Positions 7,738-13,364 are shown, counted from the first letter of the stretch. The stretch: 13,364 nucleotides of DNA from Lachnospiraceae bacterium (GCA_900772675.1 CAAGRM010000271.1:1-13364), one strand, 5' to 3'. Notes: a model not told the origin generated them from the letters alone. Numbers and translations are program-made.

Positions 7738-7938
7738 ATGGCGAAGCAGAAAAAAATCGATCTGGAGCATATGACTGAGAAGGAAAAAATGAAATACGAA
7801 ATTGCGGACGAGCTGGGCCTTTTAGACCGCGTGCTGAATGACGGCTGGCGGTCACTCACGGCAAAAGAGACAGGACGGATTGGTGGCCTTGTGACACGGC
7901 GCAAGCGGCAGACGGCGGAAGGACAGAAAGAGAAGTAA
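7738..7938 (+). CDS. Small acid-soluble spore protein, alpha/beta type
   Basis: 66-residue protein matching the alpha/beta-type SASP pattern: MKYEIADELG (18-27), which holds the usual germination-protease (GPR) cleavage context around Glu21-Ile22-Ala23, and the second DNA-binding block SLTAKETGRIGGLVTRR (39-55), equivalent to the family's GxxGG-x-x-T-[KR] motif. Such proteins coat and protect spore DNA and are degraded by GPR on germination. Lys-rich ends are typical. ATG at 7738 was chosen for the canonical MAKQKK start; AAGGAG lies 11 bases upstream, slightly long. An in-frame ATG at 7711 has only a poor ribosome binding site. A sigma-G promoter is expected but I could not identify a convincing one. 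Confidence 0.85.
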   Translation: MAKQKKIDLEHMTEKEKMKYEIADELGLLDRVLNDGWRSLTAKETGRIGGLVTRRKRQTAEGQKEK

Positions 7939-7948
7939 TCGTTACAGT

Positions 7949-7967
7949 TTAACCGAATCAAGCAAGT
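7949..7967 (+). repeat. 19-base direct repeat, copy 2
   Basis: TTAACCGAATCAAGCAAGT, identical to 5577-5595. It starts 10 bases after the spore protein stop codon and provides the left arm (CAAGCAAGTCC, 7959-7969) of an inverted repeat described in the next entry. Confidence 0.8.
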
Positions 7968-8041
7968 CCTCTACTTCAATTGCGAGAAGCAATCAGCAGT
8001 GGGTTGGGACTTGCTTGTATCAGGAGTGATACAAGCTTTTT
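7959..8041 (+). terminator. Terminator with a competing upstream pairing
   Basis: GCTTGTATC (8013-8021) and GATACAAGC (8028-8036) form a perfect 9-pair stem with a 6-base loop, followed by TTTTT (8037-8041): a standard intrinsic terminator, presumably for the spore protein gene. Separately, CAAGCAAGTCC (7959-7969) is perfectly complementary to GGACTTGCTTG (8007-8017), whose end overlaps the terminator's left arm by five bases, so the two foldings compete. The blocks TCAGCAGTG, ACTTGCT and TCAGGAGTGA in this stretch occur in the same order at 10565-10617. Confidence 0.75.
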
Positions 8042-8053
8042 GGATTCTGTCTA

Positions 8054-8082
8054 TTGGAATATCGGAACAAAAGGTTTATACT
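8054..8082 (+). promoter_or_regulatory. Promoter of the esterase gene at 8141
   Basis: TTGGAA (8054-8059), a 17-base spacer and TATACT (8077-8082) match the housekeeping promoter consensus well, 58 bases before the start codon and just after the terminator at 8013-8041. The esterase is therefore likely expressed independently of the spore protein gene. Confidence 0.7.
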
Positions 8083-8140
8083 GAATTTATGAGACTACAA
8101 AGGTCGATTCAATATCAAAAGACAGGAGAAAAATGGGGAA

Positions 8141-8944
8141 ATGGCAAAACTTGTATGTAACTTTATTTCTTATGCGTTAAAGAGAACCGTGGATATCACG
8201 GTCGTTCTTCCGAGTGTGACGATTCCGGAGGCAATGCAGCTTCCGATGCCGGGAAAAGAGAACCCGGTGCCGCCGACACATGAGGTGAAAGAAAAATATC
8301 CGGTGTTGTACTTACTGCACGGTATGGGAAACAACCACGCGCAGTGGACAGGTTATACTAATGTGGAAATGTTTGCAGAAGAGAGAAACATGGCAGTTGT
8401 GATGATTTCGGGGGAAAACAAATTCTATCATGATTCTCTGGACGGCGAACCGTTTTTCGATTTCGTAGCCAAAGAGGTTCCGGAATTCGTGACCAATTAT
8501 TTCCCGATTTCCGCGGAGCCGGAGCACAGCTATATCGCAGGATTATCGATGGGTGGTTACGGCGCACTGCTGCATGGCCTTTCTAATCCGGAACGGTTTG
8601 CAGCGATTGGTTCCTTCTCCGGCGCAGTCATGCCGGTGGGCGATCCGGAAAAAGTGGAAGGTCTGATTGACGGTCCTCTCGATGTGAAATGGCTGGTGAA
8701 AAAAGCTATTGCGGACGGAAAAAAGATTCCGCCACTGTATGTGACCTGCGGCGAAGAGGATATGCTGTATGAGATTAATACAGAGTTTAAGGATTATCTG
8801 AAAGAAAATGGAGTGGATGTCACCTGGGTATCCGTACCGGGATACACCCATGAGTGGAGATTCTGGAATCTGGCAGTCGAGCAGTTTCTAAAATGGATTC
8901 CGAGAACCGACGGATATGTGTCTGCCGGAACGCGACAGATCTGA
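8141..8944 (+). CDS. Esterase D / S-formylglutathione hydrolase-like esterase
   Basis: 267-residue alpha/beta hydrolase of the putative-esterase family (PF00756), close in plan to bacterial tributyrin esterases and FGH enzymes. Visible elements in order: oxyanion region YLLHGMGNNHAQW (57-69), nucleophile elbow GLSMGGYGA with Ser136, acid candidate Asp207 in TCGEEDMLY, and catalytic His237 in PGYTHEW. It should hydrolyse short-chain esters, perhaps acetyl groups on sugars; the substrate is inference. No signal peptide, so cytoplasmic. The ATG at 8141 is preferred because the family N-terminus (CNFISYALKRTVDITVVLPS) follows. The best-placed AGGAG (8124-8128) is 12 bases away, and an out-of-frame ATG at 8133 sits closer to it. 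Converges with the esterase on the minus strand across a shared terminator. Confidence 0.9.
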   Translation: MAKLVCNFISYALKRTVDITVVLPSVTIPEAMQLPMPGKENPVPPTHEVKEKYPVLYLLHGMGNNHAQWTGYTNVEMFAEERNMAVVMISGENKFYHDSLDGEPFFDFVAKEVPEFVTNYFPISAEPEHSYIAGLSMGGYGALLHGLSNPERFAAIGSFSGAVMPVGDPEKVEGLIDGPLDVKWLVKKAIADGKKIPPLYVTCGEEDMLYEINTEFKDYLKENGVDVTWVSVPGYTHEWRFWNLAVEQFLKWIPRTDGYVSAGTRQI

Positions 8945-8962
8945 TAAGGCCGATGAAAACAG

Positions 8963-9013
8963 AAAAATGGTGTGGAGACATCCTCTTTAGAGGCGTCTCC
9001 GCACCATTTTTTT
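8963..9013. terminator. Bidirectional terminator between convergent esterases
   Basis: AAAATGGTGTGGAGAC (8964-8979) pairs with GTCTCCGCACCATTTT (8995-9010) through about 16 pairs including one U-G; the loop contains a nested CCTC-TTTA-GAGG hairpin. T-rich tails follow on both strands (TTTTTTT at 9007-9013; TTTTT on the minus strand from the A-run at 8963-8967), as expected between convergent genes. Confidence 0.9.
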
Positions 9014-9035
9014 GATGCCATGCAGTTTTATAAAA

Positions 9036-10307
9036 TTATGCTTTTTTCTGTGCAGCCATCCACTCCAGAATCGGAGTCTCTTTTCCGTCCGTCATAACCG
9101 GTTTGCCGTCATAATCGAGGACACACTCATCGTTCAGCATCGGGATCCAGGACCAGTGGCCGATGTATTCGAATGGGGTGCCGTCTGCATTTTTTTGGGT
9201 TCCGGTGTGATCGAGTACCTTGTCCCAGTAGGTAAAGTGTGCATTCGGGTTGACCTTTGCCAGACGCTCATAGGTCGGAACGACAAAGTCATCCGGAACG
9301 ACAACGGGGTCGGTTTTTGCGTGTGTAAACCAGATCGGCAGATCTTTGAGCTTCAGGATGTCTTCATCGGAGATAAATGCATCCGCCAGAGCCTCGCAGA
9401 CCGGATATGCGGCAGCGTAGCGGGACGGGTTGAAAATGATCTGTTTCATGGTCATAAAGCCGCCGTTGGAGCAGCCGCCGATGTAGATGCGGGAGCGGTC
9501 AATCTGCGGATGGGCATCCACGAAAGCACCGATCAGGGCATCGAGAACTTCGGTATATTTGGAAGAACCGTCTTTGGTATATTCGCCGGTTCCGTCATCC
9601 ATCCACATGGTTGGAGCCTGTGGAGCGAGCAGGTAGGTCTTGCCGCCGAAAATTTTCTGAACCTTTGGGGAAATCAGGTTTACAACTTTATTTCCGATTG
9701 CTGCAATCGGTGGCTCCTGTCCGCCTTCACCCGCGCCGTGCAGCCAGATGATCAGCGGGATTTTCTCATCCGCATCCATTTCCGGCTCGTAGTAAACGTA
9801 AGAGAGCGGAATCTGCGGATCCTCGTAGCGGTCCTCTTTGAGCCATTCACCGTAGATGACGCGGTTTCCGCCGTCTACGTCGAACGTCTGCGGAGAAATG
9901 GCACCATCGTCTGTTACAATTTCAGAGGTCTGTGTCACATCGTAAGCGACTTTGACAAATACATTAAAATTACCGTTGAATTTGATGATGGAGCCGATTC
10001 CTTCCATAATAAAACACGGCAGCTCCAGTGTCAGGCACGTACCGTTCTCACACGGTGCGCCGCTTTTGTCGGAAACGTAAACGTTCGAAACGCGGCGGGT
10101 TCCGTCCATCGAGTCATCCGGTTTGTCACCCATAAAATTCGGCCATACAAAATCCTCGCCCTCGGTGGATGTACGGGTAACATGTACCGTAAACTGCTCC
10201 GGTGACGGAGCCGCACCTTTCATGCTTTTGCCGTAATCCAGAATTACTTTCGAAATATGCGGACCGAAATCAAAAACTTCGGTAATGGTATAATAAGTTC
10301 CGTTCAT
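9036..10307 (-). CDS. Ig-domain esterase / prolyl-oligopeptidase-like alpha/beta hydrolase
   Basis: 423-residue two-domain protein. Residues 1 to about 150 are beta-rich and resemble the Ig-like N-terminal domain of EstA-type esterases (MNGTYYTITEVFDFGPHISK); from about 165 an alpha/beta hydrolase core follows, with oxyanion loop WLHGAGEGG (188-196), nucleophile Ser280 in IGGCSNGGF (GxSxG), acid candidate Asp333 in HAKTDPVVV and His384 in IGHWSW. This is the plan of EstA and of CE1-like or feruloyl-esterase-like enzymes, which cut esters on carbohydrates or phenolics; the actual substrate is unknown. No signal peptide is seen. Start at 10307: AAAGGAGG stands about 10 bases upstream; an in-frame upstream ATG at 10358 would add 17 residues across that site. 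Transcribed divergently from the hydrolase at 10848. Confidence 0.88.
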   Translation of the reverse strand: MNGTYYTITEVFDFGPHISKVILDYGKSMKGAAPSPEQFTVHVTRTSTEGEDFVWPNFMGDKPDDSMDGTRRVSNVYVSDKSGAPCENGTCLTLELPCFIMEGIGSIIKFNGNFNVFVKVAYDVTQTSEIVTDDGAISPQTFDVDGGNRVIYGEWLKEDRYEDPQIPLSYVYYEPEMDADEKIPLIIWLHGAGEGGQEPPIAAIGNKVVNLISPKVQKIFGGKTYLLAPQAPTMWMDDGTGEYTKDGSSKYTEVLDALIGAFVDAHPQIDRSRIYIGGCSNGGFMTMKQIIFNPSRYAAAYPVCEALADAFISDEDILKLKDLPIWFTHAKTDPVVVPDDFVVPTYERLAKVNPNAHFTYWDKVLDHTGTQKNADGTPFEYIGHWSWIPMLNDECVLDYDGKPVMTDGKETPILEWMAAQKKA

Positions 10308-10432
10308 TTGTAAAAACCCTCCTTTGGTACGGAATGTACGCTCAGCGTCTTTCTGCACTCGCTTTTGCGACTGACAAAAATCATCTCACAAAATCAGGTA
10401 CAGAAAAAGCTTGAGAGTACAATTGTTTGCAT

Positions 10433-10484
10433 GGGCAGAAAAGACGGTATTGGGAATGATAGATTTTTTCTGCCCTACAATACC
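10433..10484. promoter_or_regulatory. Interleaved inverted repeats (possible pseudoknot or operator)
   Basis: GGGCAGAAAA (10433-10442) is perfectly complementary to TTTTCTGCCC (10466-10475), and GGTATTG (10446-10452), lying inside that loop, is perfectly complementary to CAATACC (10478-10484), outside it. The order is therefore A-B-A'-B', which as RNA could form a pseudoknot or alternative stems and as DNA could be a pair of operators. A further GGAATG (10453-10458) / CATTCC (10498-10503) pairing continues the pattern. Function not known. Confidence 0.5.
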
Positions 10485-10556
10485 AGTCTACTACAGACAT
10501 TCCGAAAGAAAAAGTACAAATCAGAGATAAATTTGCACGGAGATGCTTTTTCGTTG

Positions 10557-10650
10557 CTGCTTACTCAGCAGTGAAACACTTGCTGTTTCGCTGCGTAAGA
10601 AAGTGATTCAGGAGTGAGCAGTCCTCCGTTTGCGAAGCAAAACTTTAAAT
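10557..10650 (+). repeat. Multi-hairpin intergenic element
   Basis: CTGCTTACTC (10557-10566) pairs with GAGTGAGCAG (10612-10621; one U-G), enclosing CAGCAGTG/CACTTGCTG with one bulge; next comes TTTGC-GAA-GCAAA (10630-10642) inside CCTC/GAGG arms. The blocks TCAGCAGTG (10565), ACTTGCT (10578) and TCAGGAGTGA (10608) occur in the same order at 7993, 8009 and 8020, so this looks like a dispersed intergenic repeat family or a structured RNA. Confidence 0.55.
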
Positions 10651-10663
10651 GAGGGCTGCGAAT

Positions 10664-10703
10664 GTTACAGTTCGCCGGGCACCAGTGAACTGTAACGCTT
10701 TTT
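10664..10703 (+). terminator. Orphan intrinsic terminator, + strand
   Basis: GTTACAGTTC (10664-10673) and GAACTGTAAC (10687-10696) form a perfect 10-pair stem with a 13-base loop, followed by GC and TTTTT (10699-10703). It reads on the + strand although no + strand gene lies between it and the terminator at 9013, implying a transcript that begins within the intergenic region. The minus-strand side lacks a T-run. Confidence 0.75.
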
Positions 10704-10781
10704 CTGCGTTTTTGTTTCCGGAACGGAAAAAGTCTGATCGAAACAGAAACAGCAGAAAAGTGTCAAAAAACAGCAGAATCG

Positions 10782-10810
10782 TTGTTTTTCGTATTGGAGC
10801 CGTATGGAAT
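10782..10810 (+). promoter_or_regulatory. Weak candidate promoter for the hydrolase at 10848
   Basis: TTGTTT (10782-10787), a 17-base spacer and TGGAAT (10805-10810) are each partial matches to the consensus boxes, about 38 bases before the start codon and downstream of the orphan terminator. Confidence 0.3.
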
Positions 10811-10847
10811 AATAAAATCATACAAGGAAAAAGGGAGGTTTTATGAG

Positions 10848-12311
10848 ATGATTACAAGACTAGAGGAGATTCCGGTAACGAAAGAAAGCTATCCGTTTGC
10901 CAGTGCGGAGCGTTACCTGAAGCTGTCGGAGCGCGGCTATGTGGAGAAGGAATATTATATGTATGGAACGGCAAATGTCTACGAGACAGCCGACGAGCGC
11001 GGCGGCGTCTGTGTGCGCACTGCAGATGCACCATACACAAACCGCATCATCGTCCGCGCGCCGCAGGACACTGCAAAATGCAGCGGAAACGTTGTAGTGG
11101 AGATCATCAACCCAACGAGTTTTATGGAGATTGACCGCATGTGGATTCTCGGCTGGAAGAAATTTGTACGGGACGGAGATATCTATGTGGGAATCACAAG
11201 CAAACCGAATACCATCGCTAAAATGGTAGAGTTTGATGAAAAGCGTTACGGCCGTCTTTCCTGGGCCAACCCGACGCCGGATGTGCCGTTCTCGGAGCGA
11301 CTGCAGGTCACAGGCGGACTCGGCGATCTGAATCATGATTACGAAACGGGTCTTTTCTGGGACATGCTGACAGACCTGGCGTGGCTGTTGCGCGGCGATG
11401 AGGAGCAGAATCCGATCCGGGAATATAAAAGAGAATATGTGTATCTGACCGGCTGGTCACAGTCCGGCTCGTATCTGTTCCGCTATCTGAACAGCTTTGC
11501 GTATCGTCCGGAGGTGGCACGCGGTGCGTGTGTATTTGATGGCTACCTTTCCGGAGGAGGAGTCCATTCCCTTGGTATTCCGGTCAACCAGTATGAAACC
11601 ATGGCTCCGTACCATTACAGTCTGACACGTGTGGAAAAGGCGCGCGAGCCGTTTATCGCTGTGCAGACGGAGAGTGAAAACGGAAGAATGGAAGCATGGC
11701 GCATTGCCCAGCAGGACAGCGATGATCCGGAGTTCCTGTTCCGCCAGTATGATGTGACGGGTGCAAGCCATGACACTTCCTATAGCTATGTGGACTACTA
11801 TCAGAACGATCCAGATCTGGTGCGGATCAACCATCTGCCATTCTATATGGGAAAAAATGAGGAAGGAAACGACTATCCATCCCAGATTCTTTTTGCGGCA
11901 GCATTTCGGAATCTCTTTACCTGGGTACGGACAGGCGCAGCTCCGGCGCACTGTGACCGGATTGCGGTTGACAGCGACGGAGAAAACAAAAAGGATGCGT
12001 TCGGAAATACGATCGGTGGACTGCGTACTTGCCTCCTTGACTATCCAACCGGAAGATACAGCAATACCAGCGACATTGAAAAAGGCCAGAATTTCCTGGA
12101 TCCGGAATCGGAAAAGGAAGGATTGTTCGGTTATCAGCAGGCGTTTTCGAAAGAAATGATAAAAGAGCTGTACGGAACATTGGCACATTACCGGGAAATG
12201 GCGGAGAAAAACACGAAAGAGCAGGTAACGAAAGGCTTTGTCTGCCGCGAGGATGCGGCGGAGCTGGTTGAGATTGCCGTGGAGCTTGCAAAAAAACGCG
12301 GGCTGGAATAA
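10848..12311 (+). CDS. Alpha/beta hydrolase domain protein (Abhydrolase_10-like)
   Basis: 487-residue single-domain hydrolase resembling the large alpha/beta hydrolase domain family (PF20091-like). Motifs in order: N-terminal sandwich with NVVVEIINPT (81-90) and DIYVGITSKP (111-120), helix before the elbow DYETGLFWDMLTDLAWLLRG, nucleophile region YLTGWSQSGSYLFRYLNSF with Ser204 (Ser206 is the alternative), acid candidate Glu275 in AVQTESENGR and His308 in VTGASHDTSY. Long loops after the elbow and the distance to the His are typical of this group and of tannase-like enzymes. The substrate is unknown; an ester on a plant compound is a guess. No signal peptide. GGGAGG lies 9 bases upstream of ATG 10848; a three-codon ATG-AGA-TGA at 10843 overlaps the start and might couple translation. 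The glycosidase-like gene at 12458 follows after 146 bases. Confidence 0.85.
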   Translation: MITRLEEIPVTKESYPFASAERYLKLSERGYVEKEYYMYGTANVYETADERGGVCVRTADAPYTNRIIVRAPQDTAKCSGNVVVEIINPTSFMEIDRMWILGWKKFVRDGDIYVGITSKPNTIAKMVEFDEKRYGRLSWANPTPDVPFSERLQVTGGLGDLNHDYETGLFWDMLTDLAWLLRGDEEQNPIREYKREYVYLTGWSQSGSYLFRYLNSFAYRPEVARGACVFDGYLSGGGVHSLGIPVNQYETMAPYHYSLTRVEKAREPFIAVQTESENGRMEAWRIAQQDSDDPEFLFRQYDVTGASHDTSYSYVDYYQNDPDLVRINHLPFYMGKNEEGNDYPSQILFAAAFRNLFTWVRTGAAPAHCDRIAVDSDGENKKDAFGNTIGGLRTCLLDYPTGRYSNTSDIEKGQNFLDPESEKEGLFGYQQAFSKEMIKELYGTLAHYREMAEKNTKEQVTKGFVCREDAAELVEIAVELAKKRGLE

Positions 12312-12353
12312 AAAAATAACAAACAGATACAGCCGGCTTTTGAACAGAATAAA

Positions 12354-12384
12354 GGTTGCCGTTCACCGGAAGTGAACGACAACC
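12354..12384 (+). other. Hairpin between the hydrolase and the GH140-like gene
   Basis: CGTTCAC (12360-12366) and GTGAACG (12372-12378) form a 7-pair stem with loop CGGAA; after one mismatch, GGTTG (12354-12358) and CAACC (12380-12384) add five pairs. No T-run follows, so it is probably not a terminator; it could be an mRNA-processing or stabilising element, or an operator. A second, weaker dyad GAGCG/CGCTC lies around 12402-12435. The 146-base gap otherwise shows only the ribosome binding site AAAGGAG. Confidence 0.4.
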
Positions 12385-12457
12385 ATAAAATCAGATTTGA
12401 GGAGCGTACCCGAAAGAAAAGCCGGGCGCGCTCTGTGCAGATAAAGGAGAAAACAAA

Positions 12458-13255
12458 ATGGGGATGAAAGCAGAACAGTGGAGACAAATTATTTTATCGT
12501 TTCAAAGTGAGAAAACATACGACAATTCATTCCTCGATGTTTCGGTCCTGGGAATTTTTACAGGGCCTTCCGGCCGAAAGATCAGAAGAGAAGCGTACTG
12601 GGACGGCGGAAATACCTATCGGATTGCCTTTGCGCCGACCGAAACCGGAATGTGGAGCTATAGGCTGGAAGCGCCGGAGGAGACGGGACTTTCCGGAGTG
12701 CAGGGAACAATCGAATGTATTCCATACGAAGGAAATCTTGCTATCTATCAGCACGGATTTCTGAAAGTGCATCCATCAGGAAAATATCTGACGTATGCAG
12801 ACGGAACACCGTTTTTCTGGCTCGGTGATACGCACTGGGAATTTGCTTTTGGTGAGCGGTGGGATGAGTCGAACCATCCGCAGATGACAAGCATGTTCCG
12901 TGGCATGGCGGATCGCAGGAAGGAACAGGGCTATAACGTTTATCAGACGAACCTTCGAAGCGACAGCTGGAAGGAACAGAAGAGTCGTTACTGGGAAACA
13001 GATGCCACGGATGATGTGCCAAATGTGGCATTTTATCAGAAGGAACTTGACCGCCGCATGCAGTATCTCGCCGATCTCGGCTTTATCAATGCACTCGGCT
13101 TTGCCTGGTCCGGATCGATCGAACAGGGCGTAGAGCACCAGAAACATCTGGCACGCTACATCATTGCCCGTTATGGCGCCCTTCCGGTTGTGTGGACGCT
13201 GGCAGGTTTTCTTCCAGTGTGGAACAGTATTCATACAGCGACTCGCCTTCAATGA
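12458..13255 (+). CDS. DUF5060/DUF4038 glycosidase-like protein (GH140-like), broken at 3' end
   Basis: ORF of 265 codons. Residues about 5-85 fit the DUF5060 beta-sandwich (RREAYWDGGNTYRIAFAPTE, TGMWSYRLEAPEETGLSG); from about 96 the DUF4038 catalytic barrel begins (GFLKVHPSGKYLTYADGTPF, FWLGDTHWEFAFGERW, then GYNVYQTNLRSDSW and LGFINALGFAW). The family includes GH140 apiosidases; substrate here is unknown. The match continues to RYGALPVVWTLAG (residue 250, about 13207) and then stops: the final 15 residues (FLPVWNSIHTATRLQ) do not fit, because the DNA from 13206 on is a later part of such a gene in reverse orientation. A full protein would have roughly 450-500 residues. If the join is real the product lacks much of its active site. 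AAAGGAG stands 8 bases before ATG 12458; an ATG at 12464 is possible. Follows the hydrolase at 10848 on the same strand. Confidence 0.8.
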   Translation: MGMKAEQWRQIILSFQSEKTYDNSFLDVSVLGIFTGPSGRKIRREAYWDGGNTYRIAFAPTETGMWSYRLEAPEETGLSGVQGTIECIPYEGNLAIYQHGFLKVHPSGKYLTYADGTPFFWLGDTHWEFAFGERWDESNHPQMTSMFRGMADRRKEQGYNVYQTNLRSDSWKEQKSRYWETDATDDVPNVAFYQKELDRRMQYLADLGFINALGFAWSGSIEQGVEHQKHLARYIIARYGALPVVWTLAGFLPVWNSIHTATRLQ

Positions 13256-13364
13256 ACGGTTTTGTTCCGTGTTTCTTCCGATAGGTCCGGTACCAGGACG
13301 GATTGATCGGAAAATCGCCGTGTCCGGCCTGATTCAGTACAAAATCAAACCACGATTCGTCATA
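13206..13364 (-). pseudogene. Inverted fragment of a DUF4038 glycosidase gene
   Basis: Read on the minus strand from 13364, 53 codons are open with strong family character: YDESWFDFVLNQAGHGDFPI, then WYRTYRKKHGTKPFIEGES and LYEYCSTLEEN. In intact DUF4038 proteins this block lies some tens of residues after the VVWTLAG motif at which the + strand ORF breaks. It contains KPFIEGE, where I expect a catalytic Glu (family inference). No start codon or ribosome binding site is present, and after LEEN (codon at 13208-13206) the frame runs into the antisense of the upstream half. The fragment continues past the right edge. Confidence 0.75.

Larger units (their letters stand above)
10308..10847. other. 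540-base structured intergenic region between divergent hydrolase genes
   Basis: No convincing gene. From left to right it holds the ribosome binding site of the minus-strand esterase, a TCGC-TTTT-GCGA mini-hairpin (about 10360-10371), overlapping dyads (10433-10484), a multi-hairpin element (10557-10650), an intrinsic terminator reading on the + strand (10664-10703), an A-rich stretch and a weak promoter before 10848. I could not find a clear promoter for the minus-strand gene. Confidence 0.6.

Noticed and set aside
7939..8140. T-box or known riboswitch before the esterase
   Set aside because: No T-box motif or known aptamer core is seen, and a good promoter lies downstream of the terminator, so the leader of the esterase probably starts after it.
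9012..10205. 397-codon open frame on the + strand
   Set aside because: It lies antisense to the minus-strand esterase, whose catalytic motifs, ribosome binding site and terminator are all clear; the + strand translation shows no recognisable domain.
10365..10574. 69-codon open frame on the + strand in the intergenic region
   Set aside because: It crosses the interleaved dyads, lacks a ribosome binding site and family resemblance; the region is better explained as structured non-coding DNA.
10308..10847. CRISPR array or attachment site
   Set aside because: The repeats here are inverted or few, without regular spacers; no integrase, tRNA or cas gene is present.

Overview
The window looks like chromosomal DNA from a spore-forming, low-to-mid-GC Firmicute of the class Clostridia, most probably a gut Lachnospiraceae. 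The evidence is an alpha/beta-type small acid-soluble spore protein gene, a Csp-like clostridial subtilase, Gram-positive AGGAGG-type ribosome binding sites, TATAAT-type promoters (two with an extended TGATATAAT -10), an HPr-like protein and the overall style of the proteins. No genus can be assigned with confidence. There is no rRNA, tRNA, CRISPR array, transposase or phage gene.

Layout, left to right. (1) Positions 1-1353, minus strand: 5' part of a subtilisin-like serine protease that runs off the left edge, with Asp and His of the triad visible and an unusual Ala/Thr/Ser-rich insertion. (2) Divergent from it, an extended -10 promoter drives trkA-trkH (1540-4356), the gating subunit and the pore of a K+ uptake system, followed at 160 bp by a stand-alone hisC-type aminotransferase (4518-5597). 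(3) A MATE-family efflux pump (5758-7134) preceded by a strong hairpin. (4) A well-defined promoter, an HPr-like protein (7218-7505) with an altered active-site loop, and a long intrinsic terminator. (5) A small spore protein gene (7738-7938) and a terminator/repeat region. (6) A hydrolase district from about 8050 to the right edge: an esterase-D-like enzyme (+), a convergent Ig-domain esterase (-) sharing a bidirectional terminator, a 540-bp structured intergenic region, a large 487-residue alpha/beta hydrolase (+) and a DUF5060/DUF4038 (GH140-like) glycoside hydrolase (+) broken near the right edge.

The left half is mainly housekeeping (K+ balance, amino acid metabolism, efflux). The right half holds three unrelated serine esterases and one glycosidase-like protein, which suggests deacylation and trimming of decorated plant polysaccharides or glycosides; that link is inference from gene content. 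The esterases lack an obvious export signal.

Most notable points: (a) at about 13207 the GH140-like reading frame stops matching its family, and the remaining 159 bases encode 53 residues of a later part of the same protein family on the opposite strand, meaning either a small inversion inside the gene or a chimeric assembly join; (b) an intergenic region (10308-10847) between two divergent hydrolase genes carries overlapping dyads, a multi-hairpin element and a perfect + strand terminator with no + strand gene in front of it; (c) the segment after the spore protein gene has mutually exclusive pairings next to a terminator and shares sequence blocks with (b) and with the hisC 3' end; (d) the HPr-like protein keeps His15 but replaces the Arg-Pro that normally follows. 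I do not see convincing evidence of a wholly new multi-gene system.
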